Shown here in pieces: positions 11,449 through 22,984 of a stretch of 30,000 nucleotides of DNA. This stretch comes from Bigelowiella natans CCMP2755. Taxonomy: Eukaryota > Cercozoa > Chlorarachniophyceae. The notes beneath the pieces were generated by a model. That model was not told where the DNA came from. It searched no databases and saw nothing but the letters and a program-made list of their open reading frames with translations. The stretch is taken from NCBI GenBank assembly GCA_000320545.1, contig ADNK01002959.1:37501-67500 (forward strand), read 5' to 3'. The position numbers were made by a program, and so were the translations under genes. Positions within the stretch are counted from its first letter, which is position 1. Each line of letters begins with the position of its first letter.

Positions 11449-12209
11449 CACTAGTCACACTACTGCTAGGTACTACTGTACAACTAATGTACCTGGACAA
11501 CGAAGACCACCATAGACATACATCATTGCCGTCATCTTGAGTATGAACGAAGTGAAGCGAACAGAAAACAAATAAACAAAAGAGAGGAATACAGAGTAGC
11601 AGCCGAGAATAAGCAGCGAGTCAATAGTATTGATAGCAATATGTGATAGTAAGTAAACGGCTTTTTATAGACGGCATTAATGATGATGATAATGAGGAGG
11701 AGGAATGATTAAAGTGGTCACAGTGATGATAATGATAGTAAATGATAACGACGGTGATGATGATCTACAATTTTACATGATCCAATGCAGCTGCGTGGTG
11801 TGCTCTCACGGGAGGCCATGCGGAAGAGCCTTCCTTTATGCCACCACCGTCACCGATAAATCTCCATTTCTGATCATCGTTTAACATAATGGTAATGGAG
11901 AGAAGTGAGCATCACGAAGCAACACGAAATGGGAGACATGCTACTCAGAAAAGATGATGCCAAGTACAAGCTATCACAACCCAGCGCCATATTAAGGATA
12001 TAGCGCATTACACGATTGGCCTTCTCTGTGTTTGGATCTAGGAACCACACATCACTCCTTGCCTTATCCCTTACTGTAACATTATTCCAGATCAATGCCA
12101 AAAGAAGAAGAAGAAGAAGACAAGAAAGATGAAATTACAAGATGGAATAACTTCTGTAACAACAGCATGGAGTGGCGCATATACAACAATAAAAATAAAT
12201 ATGTGTATG

Positions 12210-12288
<79 letters not shown>

Positions 12289-12746
12289 TTTATATAAATA
12301 TATAGCTGGTGGAATCATCACACCATACTCTCAATATTTGATGTTGCTGGATTTAGAATTGTATTGACCTAAAACTATTTACTTATTCAGTATTATTCAT
12401 CTTACTGTTTTCTCCCCACTGGTTTCCACCGTACAACCAAATCTTGTTGTCGTAGCCGACTATTGTGTGGCCAAATCTGCCAACGACAAGAAAACACGAA
12501 GAAGTTATAAGAATATCACCAATAAACCCTCTCATGGCTAGCAGCTCACAATTAAGACTATTTGCTCGGCTTTTATGTTACAATTGATGTTTTTGGCAAC
12601 TCTACAACTGCATCGTCAACTCTTCGTGAGAGACCGTCAACGTGCATATCTTTACCTTGACCCAGGCCCTTCGTCACTGAGCACCGTGTATCAAGAAGGA
12701 TGGGACAAGGGAAAGACAGAATCGAGCACATTTATCAACGAACCAC

Positions 12747-12780
<34 letters not shown>

Positions 12781-13150
12781 ACACAGAATTAATCAGCATA
12801 ACGGACGTATCACGACATCATCACATCGTCATCACTGATCATCACCACCTATTACTATAGTGTAAGTCTAATGCTTGCTCAGGGTATAGTGGAGCAACAA
12901 AGAAAGACTAGTAATGAGGTAGTAGTAGTAGTAGTAGTAGTTATAGTACGTAGAATCATGTATTCGGTCCCAGGTAAGATCTTCAAGATGAAATGCCCAC
13001 ATATCCGAGTGATGGAAGCCACCATGCACGTACATTCTGAACAAGAATAGAAACAAGTAGTAGGTACAGAAGGATCGTGATCATGATGATGATGATGATG
13101 AATAATGATGATGATGCAGGAAATCAAGGACAAGAGCAGCAAGATATAGC

Positions 13151-13207
<57 letters not shown>

Positions 13208-14215
13208 CTAAAGAGAGAGAGAGAGAGAGAGAGAGATTTGAACAATAAAACCTGAGAAATATACAGAATCGATCTTGCAGCATCATAGTCTCTCTATCAC
13301 TTAGCCACAAGTAGCTTGCTATGCTATGCAGCCTTTCTTTCCTTCTCCCCCCCCCATTCTCTCTCTCTCTCTTTCTCTCTCTTTCTTTCTTTCTGTTGTT
13401 GCTCTTTCCTACTACATTTTCCCTATCCGAGCAGCTGCATGACAGGATCCTAGAGTAGTAAGTGAAAAAGCAGCAGTCATATTAGTTGCCAGTAGTGTTA
13501 AGGAGATAGTTCAGAGAGGACTGAACGAAGGACATAATAATCAGTAGTGACGTAATCAGCTTTAACATACTGTTGGCCGGAGCTCCTTGGCCACCTCTGA
13601 TTAAATGAATGAAAATATATTTAATTAATAGTTACTTGAGTGATATAACAAGTTGACAATCGCTTGCAAAAGGAGGAGCTTGCTCGCACGTCAACATCAC
13701 TGGATCAGCGCTTAATTGCACAAAAACATCTTCCTACCTCCCATCCTCCCCTCACTCACTCAAAACAGCAAAAGCATCACTAACGTCTATCTATTTTCTT
13801 ACTGATGCATTAGTTGCCATCTTCCAGTTACTTGAAAGAGCATACTGCACAAAACGGTGATTTCGGATCAGAGAGGAGGAGGGGTGGGGGGGAGAATTCA
13901 CATGGATACTACACCGAATCGATTCATCCAAGCAAACGACACAATAACGATGATGATGATGATGATGATGATGATGATCATAAAGATGACAATGGGGTAT
14001 GAATGGATTTTTTTCAGTGTTGACGTTTGTTCTGTCTTTACTTCCACTAATACTATCACTTTCTCACCGGTAAGGTTCAGCATACATTCTGTGCACACGC
14101 TTTAATACGGGGGCAACAAGGTTATTGTAGATAAATCTTCGCGGATAGGAGGGCAAAGGATCTATCGTCAACCTCCACATCAAATTGCATCCCTAAGCAG
14201 GTAGTTGTCACAGTT

Positions 14216-14246
<31 letters not shown>

Positions 14247-15589
14247 CAGTAGAAGAAGAGGAAGAAGTAGCGCTTAACGGTAAATGGTAAGGTGATAATG
14301 ATGAGAATAACAATGCTAATCATCCAAATAGTGTTTGTTTGTGTGAAACATTTATCCATAGACTTTATCAACTACCCCCTTCCATGAACCCTTTCAAGCT
14401 CCTATTCTTCACTTTTGTTTTAACAAGAATCTACTGATTTGATCCTTCCTTTTTTTTTCAACAACAATCTACTACTTCTACTGCTACTATTACTACTACT
14501 ACTACTACTACAACTACTACTATACTACTACTACCGTTCCGAAAGTATGGCCTTGGTTTCCATTCCCCTGCATGTGATCTCCCTTTTCACACATCATACA
14601 ATAGAATATCTTCAACCGTGAGGAAGCAGGAGAATGGTCTATGAATTGTAGTAGTGCGCAGTTGTAGCCGTGACGTTTAAATAACGTCTATTCATGAAGA
14701 TAACACTAGTACGTGGAGTTATTACCCCGAACATGAAGACATCTCCCTTGTATGCAATGGATGTTGGGTAGAACGCAGCCTTAGGGTTGTCTGTGCTTGT
14801 CAGCTGTATTCTTTGGAACCATCCCTCCTAAATGAAATTACATAAACATATCAGGAGGAAGCAAGAATGATGAAAGAGCGCGGCATGGCGCTGATGAGGG
14901 AGTATCAAGGAACGCTCATATTATTTTTGATTGTAGCTTATAGCCTCCAATGCTGGTACCGTGAGAGAGTAGGCCCAAGAATCATCTCTCCAGTCAGGAT
15001 GGTGATGTCGATGATTGTAGAAGTAGCCATGAGTACTGACCATCAGGTCTGAATCCACCACCACAGCAGAATGTCCGTACCTTTCAACGGAAGAATGAGG
15101 AGGGCGATGGATGGATGGATGGATGGATGGATGGCAACCGTTTATGAATACATCGATTATTATAGGCAAGTTAGCGAAGTTGATGGCTCCACCTTACAGT
15201 TGGACTCACAACTGTCTCATTCTGGTTTGGATGCAAAATTTTCCATAGAACCGACTGCGGCGGCGGCGACGACGATGATGATGATGATGACAGGGGCGGT
15301 TCTGGGTAAGGTAAGTGGTCAAATTTAAAAACAAAAGGACACCTCCCTTGATGCAAACGAATAATCCATAAATATAATAGATCATTAGCTGTGCCCGCCG
15401 CACAACAAGGAGCATACAGATAGATAGCAGATAGCCACACAACATATCACATCACATCACGTCTATCACAAATTTCTTTTGATTTTTGGCATTCGGAGCA
15501 ATAAGACGACGGCGGTAACCAGAGCTTGAAGTTGCAGAAAGAGGTTGACAGAACATGAGGAGGATCCCTGTGTGCATGACCATCATCAT
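10879..15589 (-). CDS. ER-targeted kelch-repeat propeller protein
   Basis: Sixteen exons: 15589-15470, 15254-15193, 15080-14960, 14827-14726, 14192-14068, 13596-13571, 13449-13416, 13036-12950, 12676-12656, 12476-12406, 12073-12012, 11869-11777, 11535-11493, 11237-11163, 11098-11051 and 10979-10879. Every junction is GT-AG and in phase, summing to 397 codons with the stop. The N-terminus MMMVMHTGILLMFCQPLSAT looks like a signal peptide. Six kelch blades follow, each with the H-S/A-x2-V, GG and W pattern: RYGHSAVVV, FYPTSIAYKGDVFMFGG, SCHAAARIGKIMYVHGG, SRFGHTIVGYDNKIWLYGG, RAHHAAALDHMTAMMYVYGG and SRYSHSMVFWNDALYVFGG. The protein ends KWTQDEL; QDEL resembles the KDEL/HDEL ER-retrieval signal, so residence in the ER lumen is inferred. 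Kelch propellers are protein-binding scaffolds; the partner is unknown. The exon 1-2 junction is the least certain. Confidence 0.9.
12212..12282. repeat. compound TA/TG repeat (intronic)
   Basis: A TA run of about 38 bp passes directly into a TG run of about 30 bp, inside a kelch-gene intron (12074-12405). Confidence 0.85.
13151..13236. repeat. compound AT / AG repeat (intronic)
   Basis: An AT run at about 13153-13202 is followed by an AG run at about 13212-13236, in the kelch intron between 13036 and 13416. The AG run is CT on the sense strand. Confidence 0.85.
15107..15134. repeat. ATGG tetranucleotide repeat
   Basis: Seven GATG/ATGG units in a kelch-gene intron, ending 27 bases from the splice acceptor at 15081-15083. 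It is the only clear tetranucleotide tract besides GCAT at 7812-7830 and TTTC near 5660. Confidence 0.8.
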
Positions 15590-15848
15590 CGACGTTCGTT
15601 CTCCCGGTTGTAATTATTACCGAGGTAAAAAGATCAGATCATCCGCCTAAATAAAGGATAAAAGAAGGCCGTTTTCCAACTGCGTCCTCCGATGAATTCC
15701 ACAATTCTCTGCGAGATTTCACATCGCTCTGATTTTGCAACGACGACCTGGGAATACAGTGATATTTCCTTGCAAAAGGTGTCGGTTCTGCATTAATTGT
15801 TGTAATCAATTCTGAATAGTTGTCGCATGTACAAAATACCCTCTATTT

Positions 15849-16689
15849 TCATCCAGTAACATTTCTAGCAGCCGCTGACATTGAGCAAGCTGAAGGGACT
15901 CCAAGCGAGGAGGAACTCCATCGAGAAACCGTATTGGCCACCAAGAAAAATCCATAGTAGCAGTCTTCGTGCTCTGTTGACGGGTGTTGAGCGAAGAGAG
16001 CGCAGATTCGAACAATGTCGATGAAGCGAGCTTCCGGTGACTAAATATCTCACTACTCGGATAATTGTTATGTGAATTAAATGAAGGACCAATTTGGGGT
16101 CATCTATCACACAGGGGAAGAATTATGATTTAATGTTAGCAAAATTGTCGACCGTTCCAATCCGAAATTTCGTATTTTATACCTTCAGACGATAAGAAAT
16201 GGAATCAAGCGAGGCAAACATCTTTCCGCTTTCACGATCGTAAACTTTGAAGAATTCTGTATCTTCTTATTGTTTCCTGACAATTTTACTGCTTCTTAGT
16301 TCTGATAGACAAGATAAAAGAATGGCAAGAGGTCAAAAATATAATCGTCAAGGAAGCACCACTCAAGTGGAATGAGATTTCTTCTCCTTTAAACTGACTG
16401 ATCTTATCGTATCCTACCATGTAGGTCACAACTTCTGCGTTCTCAACCACGTCGATCACATCATCTGAGGCTTCTTCGACCTCTACTGTGACAACCAAGT
16501 TCTCCTTAGATGTACTAATTTTTTTGTAGATTCATTGGCGATGGATTCTCTGATTAGCATGTACTACTACATTACCAACGCAGGCTTCCTCACACCCCCA
16601 TTTGGAAGAAGCAGTTGCGCATGCGATTCGCGAATCGTCGGCAAAAGAAACAGAACCCAGTTGCAAGGTAGAACTAATACTTTGTTCAT
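15849..16689 (-). CDS. small secreted protein, unknown family
   Basis: Four exons in phase: 16689-16576, 16504-16360, 16256-16183 and 16040-15849, giving 174 residues from ATG to TGA. Residues 1-25 (MNKVLVLPCNWVLFLLPTI...) form a signal peptide. The mature part starts near QLLLPNGG and continues NLVVTVEVEEASDDVIDVVE, KISQFKGEEISFHLSEFF, KVYDRESGKMFASLDSISYR, FIDIVRICALFAQHPSTEHE and DCYYGFFLVANTV, ending in a Ser/Ala-rich tail. The alternation of polar and hydrophobic residues suggests beta strands; two to four cysteines could pair. No second membrane segment and no ER-retrieval tetrapeptide are seen. I do not recognise the family. The gene lies 260 bp upstream of the kelch start in the same direction and head-to-head with the CLU gene. 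The second acceptor (ctaag at 16505-16507) has a poor pyrimidine tract. Confidence 0.72.
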
Positions 16690-16968
16690 AATTTCAAAAT
16701 TTAGCTGAAGAGGCGCTTGATACAAGATTGTTTAAAAATAAGCTTCGCGAACGATATCTATCATTATTTCATACATTTAGCTTGCTTTGGCTATTTTTTT
16801 GGTTTGATCTTCTCTTCCATATAAATTCTGCTCATAAATAAATGAATAACCATATGCTTGTGTCTTGTAATAATGTCATATTGCTATTTTTTATTAAAAG
16901 AGTGATTATGTAGTAGCCCTCTAGTTACAACACGCGAACACAGTAGTATTTGATGACAGCAAGGGAAG
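16690..16968. promoter_or_regulatory. 279-bp head-to-head spacer, probable bidirectional promoter
   Basis: Separates the ATG of the secreted-protein gene (- strand, 16689) from the proposed ATG of the CLU-YEATS gene (+ strand, 16969). It is AT-rich with poly-T and poly-A patches and no microsatellite. A ctcttcag acceptor-like sequence (complement of about 16704-16711) just upstream of the - strand ATG suggests a 5' UTR intron there too. The two genes most likely share this stretch as promoter; no core element is distinct enough to name. Confidence 0.45.
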
Positions 16969-17558
16969 ATGACGATATCTAACAATGATCAATTGATTAA
17001 AGGGGCTCTATGGTGCTCTAGCTTGGAAAGAAATCGGAAATATTTTCAAGGACACCTGTGAGGGAAGAAGGAAGACGGAAGAAATTGGTCAGATATGTAG
17101 TAAGTGTGAAGTCTTCTTCTGTAGTTGCAATGGTGATATTCCAACGTTTAGCATCAGCAGTCCTACCTTTTTTTTGATGACATTGCCATTATCATCAACA
17201 TCTATCATCATCCTCTCTGTTAGTATTATTTATCGTGCATAAGTGCTTACAGTCACGAATATTCAGATAAAGTTACTTCATACCACTTGTATGCTTGTAT
17301 TACTAATGAGTGATAATAACAATGAATTGATGGGATAACACCACTTCACAGAAGGGTATCGACAAGCTGTACCTGTTTGGGCCGCTAACAAGGAAGAAGA
17401 TACCGTGCATACCACAAACGAAGCAGAGCAAGAACAAAAAGGAAAAAGTCTCGGCTATGATAAGAATTATCATGATAACATCTACTATCAACACTCCGAG
17501 GCTGTAGCAAGGAAGGCGACGTCAGCGATGTATGCCTACGATACTTCCTACTATGAAG

Positions 17559-17600
<42 letters not shown>

Positions 17601-18118
17601 AAGTCCGTCAATTGATCCTTTCCCATGACGAACATTGAATGGAAGGACGTAGTAGCAAATTTCAAGTCAACCACCCTAGGCTATTTATGATGATATTATA
17701 AAGGAGAGCAACATTAAATAGTCTTTCCTACCCACTTTGTAGAATGCGGAGAAGAATAGTTTCCTTGAGCTCTACATGACTCGATTCATGATGATGACGA
17801 TGATGACCATGAACGATAATTGCAGCAGCCTTGCTTCTTCTCTTTTGTTGTTGCATATATGATGTAGATTTAGACGATAGCAAGGTCGACGGTGACAGAC
17901 ATGCTGCTGCTGTCGCTTCTACTCCAAAGAAGGATAATAGAGATGATGACACCAATTTAACAAAAGACAAAACAACAAAAGATCCTTCTGAAAGCAATGG
18001 TGAAGAACACTTGAAGGAAATACACAGCCGTCTAAGCGAACGATTTCACACTGCTTTGGCCAAATCGAAGGGAAAGACCCCAAATGAGGAAATGGCGCGA
18101 GCAGAAGGCATCAAAAAG

Positions 18119-18156
<38 letters not shown>

Positions 18157-19780
18157 ATATGATGTGGAGATAATGATGATATACAAATGATAACACATTA
18201 CCAGGCAGTAAGTAGTACCTTAATCTCTCTTACATTCATGATCGTATCTGCAAATGCTACTGCTCCTTACCAACTGCTGTTTTATCACTTCCACCCGACA
18301 GGTTATGGACGAATTTCGAGAGAGAGCAACCAAGGTATCCTCCGAGATAATCGAGGATATGAACATAGTCCCCCTTAAGAAACGCCGACACAAGCCTGAC
18401 GGCCGTTTTGGAGGTGTTGCTGGTGGAGAAAAATACTACGATGATGGTATTGTGTACAAATTTGCACGTGATATTCACAACTTGTACGGAGGAGATGAGT
18501 GGGTAGGCAAGGCCGCAGATAACGAGCTCCGGGCACTGAATCAGGTAATGAGCAGCTTTTTTTTCACCAAACAGCGCGAATTTAACATCTCGCCCGTTAT
18601 GTATGCATATATATATATATATATATATATATTTATTTTTATATACATATATTTATATAATATATGTACATATGCATGCAAGGATACGGAAGCTACATAT
18701 GGAAGAATACATCGTATGAGATTAAATGAATAATAGTAAATGACAATGATGACGACGACCTCTTGGTAGTCATAAACCAAGCTGTCTTTCAGAATCACCC
18801 GAAACAAGAATAATAGTAATGATACTACTACTACTTCTACTACTACTACAACAACTACTTTATAATAGTAGTAGTAGAAGAAGAAGAAGAAGATGAAGAA
18901 TTAAGAAAAATAAAATGCTGATTGATAGCAACAATTTGCACGTCCATTAAGCATTATTAATACAATTGCCGAGAAATTAACAAATGTCGCTACTACTACT
19001 ACTACTACTACTACCTACTACCTACTACTATGATTAGGTGTTGAATCTTGGTATCCCACGACTTCAAATCCCTCTCATGGCTATCATTGACTATCGAGGC
19101 AGTCGCATCATAGCAATATCTCATGTCGATATCGACGACGAGAATTCTCTGGTACACTTAGTTATGTTTACAAGTTTGGTGCTGCTACCGGGTGCTTTGT
19201 GTTGGTTGTGTCAATACTTTATCACCATCATCATCGTTTTCTTCTTCTTCTTCTTCTTCTTCTTCTTCTTCTTCCTCACCATCAACATCTATTGCCGAAG
19301 GTATATGGCACTGCAGACGGCGGCGAGACAATAAAAGATGGAAGTGAAAAGAATGAGGGCGGAGGAGTAGCATCGTCATCAGCAGAAGTGCTAGGTATTG
19401 TGGAGAAAATGGGCAAGTCCCTTGGCTTAGCCCCACACATGGTCGTCGAGCGAAGTACACGACGGTTATGTAAAATTCACGGCGTGGCTGATATGGAGAT
19501 ACATCACGATCCATCGAAGGGAAACTTCTACGTTATTGACACTGCGAGGTGGTACCTATCATGGCTCTTACTAAGAGATCAATTGCTATTATCTAAATAT
19601 CTCTACTTTCTTTAATTGCCTCGTATAACTTAGATGGTGGTGGTGATGATGATGATGATGATGATGATAACGATAGCGCCAACACCAATAAGAACACAAA
19701 CCGATCAGATGATCAGCAGCTATTTCTAGTGCCGAACAATATGTTATGGCACACAATATTTGAGGATACTGATATGTAAT

Positions 19781-19829
<49 letters not shown>

Positions 19830-22800
19830 CTCTTTCTCGATCTCTTTCTCTTCAAAATGGCGGTGCATCATCTCCAGACTATTCCCCCCAACATGCCCAA
19901 GGTTGGACATTGGTGGCAAAGGATCAGTGTTATATAATCAGCTAAGACCTGAGCTTGTTGCTAGATGTCGCTCCTCGTTGCCTGGGATGACTCAAGGGTT
20001 ATCGCCTGATGTTTTTACTGGTTTTGGACAAGCTCCTGGAGGTAGAAAGCTGGGAGAAAATGTATCCAAAGCAACTGCATACTTACTGAAACAGGTATCA
20101 GCAGTCGTATTAGAAAGTAGTACTAGTAGTGGATACTGAAACGAATCAATAATCGTCATAACGCAGCCTACCATCATCTCAACATATTGTATTTACGACG
20201 ATGACGACAACCATCATCTCAACATATTGTATTTACGACGATGACGACAACGGCGTATCACATCATCTCAACATATTGTATTTACGACGATGACGACAAC
20301 GGCGTAGCAGCCTACCATCATCTCAACATATTGTATTTACGACGATGACGACAACGGCGTATCACAAAAGATGGAAAATCATTGGTGCACATCATCATCA
20401 TCGTCATCATCACGATTCTTCGCTACTACTTGTGATTAAATTGATGATTAGGTAATACCCGACGCCTGCAGGTGGTTGGTGGCTACGAAGAAGACTCTTG
20501 ATAATTCGAATCTTGCGCCAACACTCCATGCCCAGGGCATAAATTTGAGATTCATGGGAATTATGCGTAGGATATTGATCGAAATGACCTCGTCCGCATA
20601 CGACGAAGAAAGAGAAAAGGAAGGAGGAGAAAGGAATCAGGATGACCGTGTCGCTGATCGCGAGTAATAGATACACGACGTAGAATCAACCGGTGCATGT
20701 AGGTGGTGGGAGGGAGGGGGAGCTGGTAGTAGCAGTCTTGATCATCACTAAATATAGACAACCCTGATTGATATAGGTTTATCTCTCTCTCATTCTCTTA
20801 ACCCTAACTATTGTTGATATCTGTTGTTGTGTTGTGTTGTGTTGTTTCCTTTCCCTCGACCATAATCAATATCTAGATTCGCCAATTCGCTTGCACACAC
20901 TCTATTGATGGAGATGATATCACGCCAAATGAAGATAGACCTTCGTTCTCTAATGCGTCGTAATAGTGGTACGAGTACTAGTAGCTTAACCAAAGGAAAC
21001 ATCACAAGCAGCAGAGCTCATGCTGCTAATACTGAGGTTGTGAGTCAGTACCTCGCTTTGGCGTTATGCTATGGAAATGGTATTCGGGGGGTAGGCAAAC
21101 ATGCCACGCTTGCAAAGATATACTGGGATAGAATGAGAGTAGTTCTTCCAAAAAAGTTTTGTGCATGTTTGACCAAGGAGGAACTCGAGTTGATTAGTTG
21201 TAGCAGTAGTAGTAGTCGTAGTCGTTGTCATAGCAAGAGCAGCACCATATTCAATAAAAATGGTAGTAATGGTGGAGATCAAGCTGAGAACGATAGTGTT
21301 CCATCATCATCATCATCATTATCATCGTCATCAAGTTGTCGCAGGAAGCAGTTTAAAATGAGTGCGTATAAGTTCTTCAAGACGAGGGTTGTTGACCATT
21401 GGTGGCTTCGTGCTCGTGTTTGTGAGCTCACGGGACTACAACTACAACAGCAGCAGCAGCAGTCACAACCACAGCTACGACTAAAAAATATCCGGCAGAA
21501 GATAAGGGGAGAAAGAACATTTGAGCCTGATCAACAGCAACTAAAAGATCCAAGGATTCTTAAAACCCGTGCTCCCCGTCCGCCTCGATATTATTCGAAT
21601 CGAGTTATTACTACTCCAGATTCTTCTTCTTTTTCTTCCCGATCAGCCCGATCAAGAAGGGTCAGCATTCCTCTTCCATCGTCTTCTTCATCATCTTTTT
21701 CTTCCGCGAGAATAATAGCGCCTCTCAAAACTGCTCCTCTTTCATCATCATTTTCTCCTTTATCCTACATTTCCAAAATCTTTGGGAAGACGTTCGGGGG
21801 AAATCGGAGACAAAACAACAGTAACAGAGTCGTGAAATCGTTGCCACCAGATTCATCATCAATTAGTGATAGAAAGACTTCTAGAGAAAGGACCAGCATG
21901 GAAGATTGCGAGAGGGTGGTGATGGTGGCCAAATCATTACCACCAGATGCAGAGGATGACAGTACAGATGATGGTGATCACAAGGGTGCGATGGAGACTT
22001 CAAATGATGATCACGATCATGATCAAAAGGAACCTGTGATGGTTGTCACTAATTTTCGCCTGAAATCTCCGCCACAGTTGCAACAGCTCGCATTGAATGA
22101 TGGAGATATTGATTTGAATGATGATACTACTCAACAACAACAACAACATCTCGAAGCAGCATCAGTACTCCCTAATCGACAACAACTAAATGTAGCCAAG
22201 GGGGAGTTGGAATCACTCTCAATGTCGTCTCCTCCACAGGTGCAGCACCATAATCAGCTGCTCAATTTAAATGCAGACGCAGAAGACTTTGATTTGAATG
22301 AGTATGAGTATGACAACAACTCAGAAATGCAGCAGCAGCAGCAGCAGCAACAACAACAACAACAACAACAACCCCGTTTGACGGCAATGAATCTGAAATC
22401 ACCACCACAGCCCAAGCAAAATAGTGATTTCATTGATTTTACGGACTACGACACATCGACGACTCCTCAAGAATCCTTACTACAAGCTCCTAATCCTGAT
22501 CAGCAGCTAAACATCTCATCATCATCATCATTCTCACCGCCATCGTCGTCGTCGTGTCTTCCACAGCAGCAGCAGCAGCAACAAGCACAGGGAACTGTTG
22601 GAGGAGGGAGGGACATGAAAGATGCAATGGAGATTAATTCCAATACAGCATCAGTTTCTTCATCTTCCGTTGTAGCATTTCGAAGACAACCAACTATTCA
22701 CTTGGAAGATCTTCTTCTAAATGCTACCAAGGACCGGGACTCTGCGGGGGGGGAAGTAGTAGTAGTAGAAGGGGGGGGAAATGAGGAGGAGGATGAGGAT

Positions 22801-22946
22801 GGCGCGGAGGGGAATGACGACGAGGATGAGGAGGAAGAGGACGAGCAGCGTGGAAAAAATATTGATGACATCGATCACCATCATCATCATCATCAGCAAC
22901 AACAACAACAACAACAGGAGAAGAAGCAACTGGTGGATTTGGGTCT

Positions 22947-22984
<38 letters not shown>

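Noticed and set aside
16541-16667. + strand exon beginning MDSLISMYYY, in phase with the CLU exon at 17352
   Set aside because: The opposite strand codes here for a signal peptide and closes in frame as a four-exon gene; the CLU chain also closes from 16969 through 17125-17159.
18541-18733. Extension of CLU exon 5 into the AT repeat (IYIYIY frame)
   Set aside because: A CAG|gtaatg donor at 18544 and the following exon VLNLGIPRLQ restore the CLU motif; the AT repeat is intronic.
20172-20363. CRISPR-like repeat-spacer pattern
   Set aside because: Spacers are 0 to 15 bp, related to one another and irregular; it is an intronic minisatellite in a eukaryotic gene.
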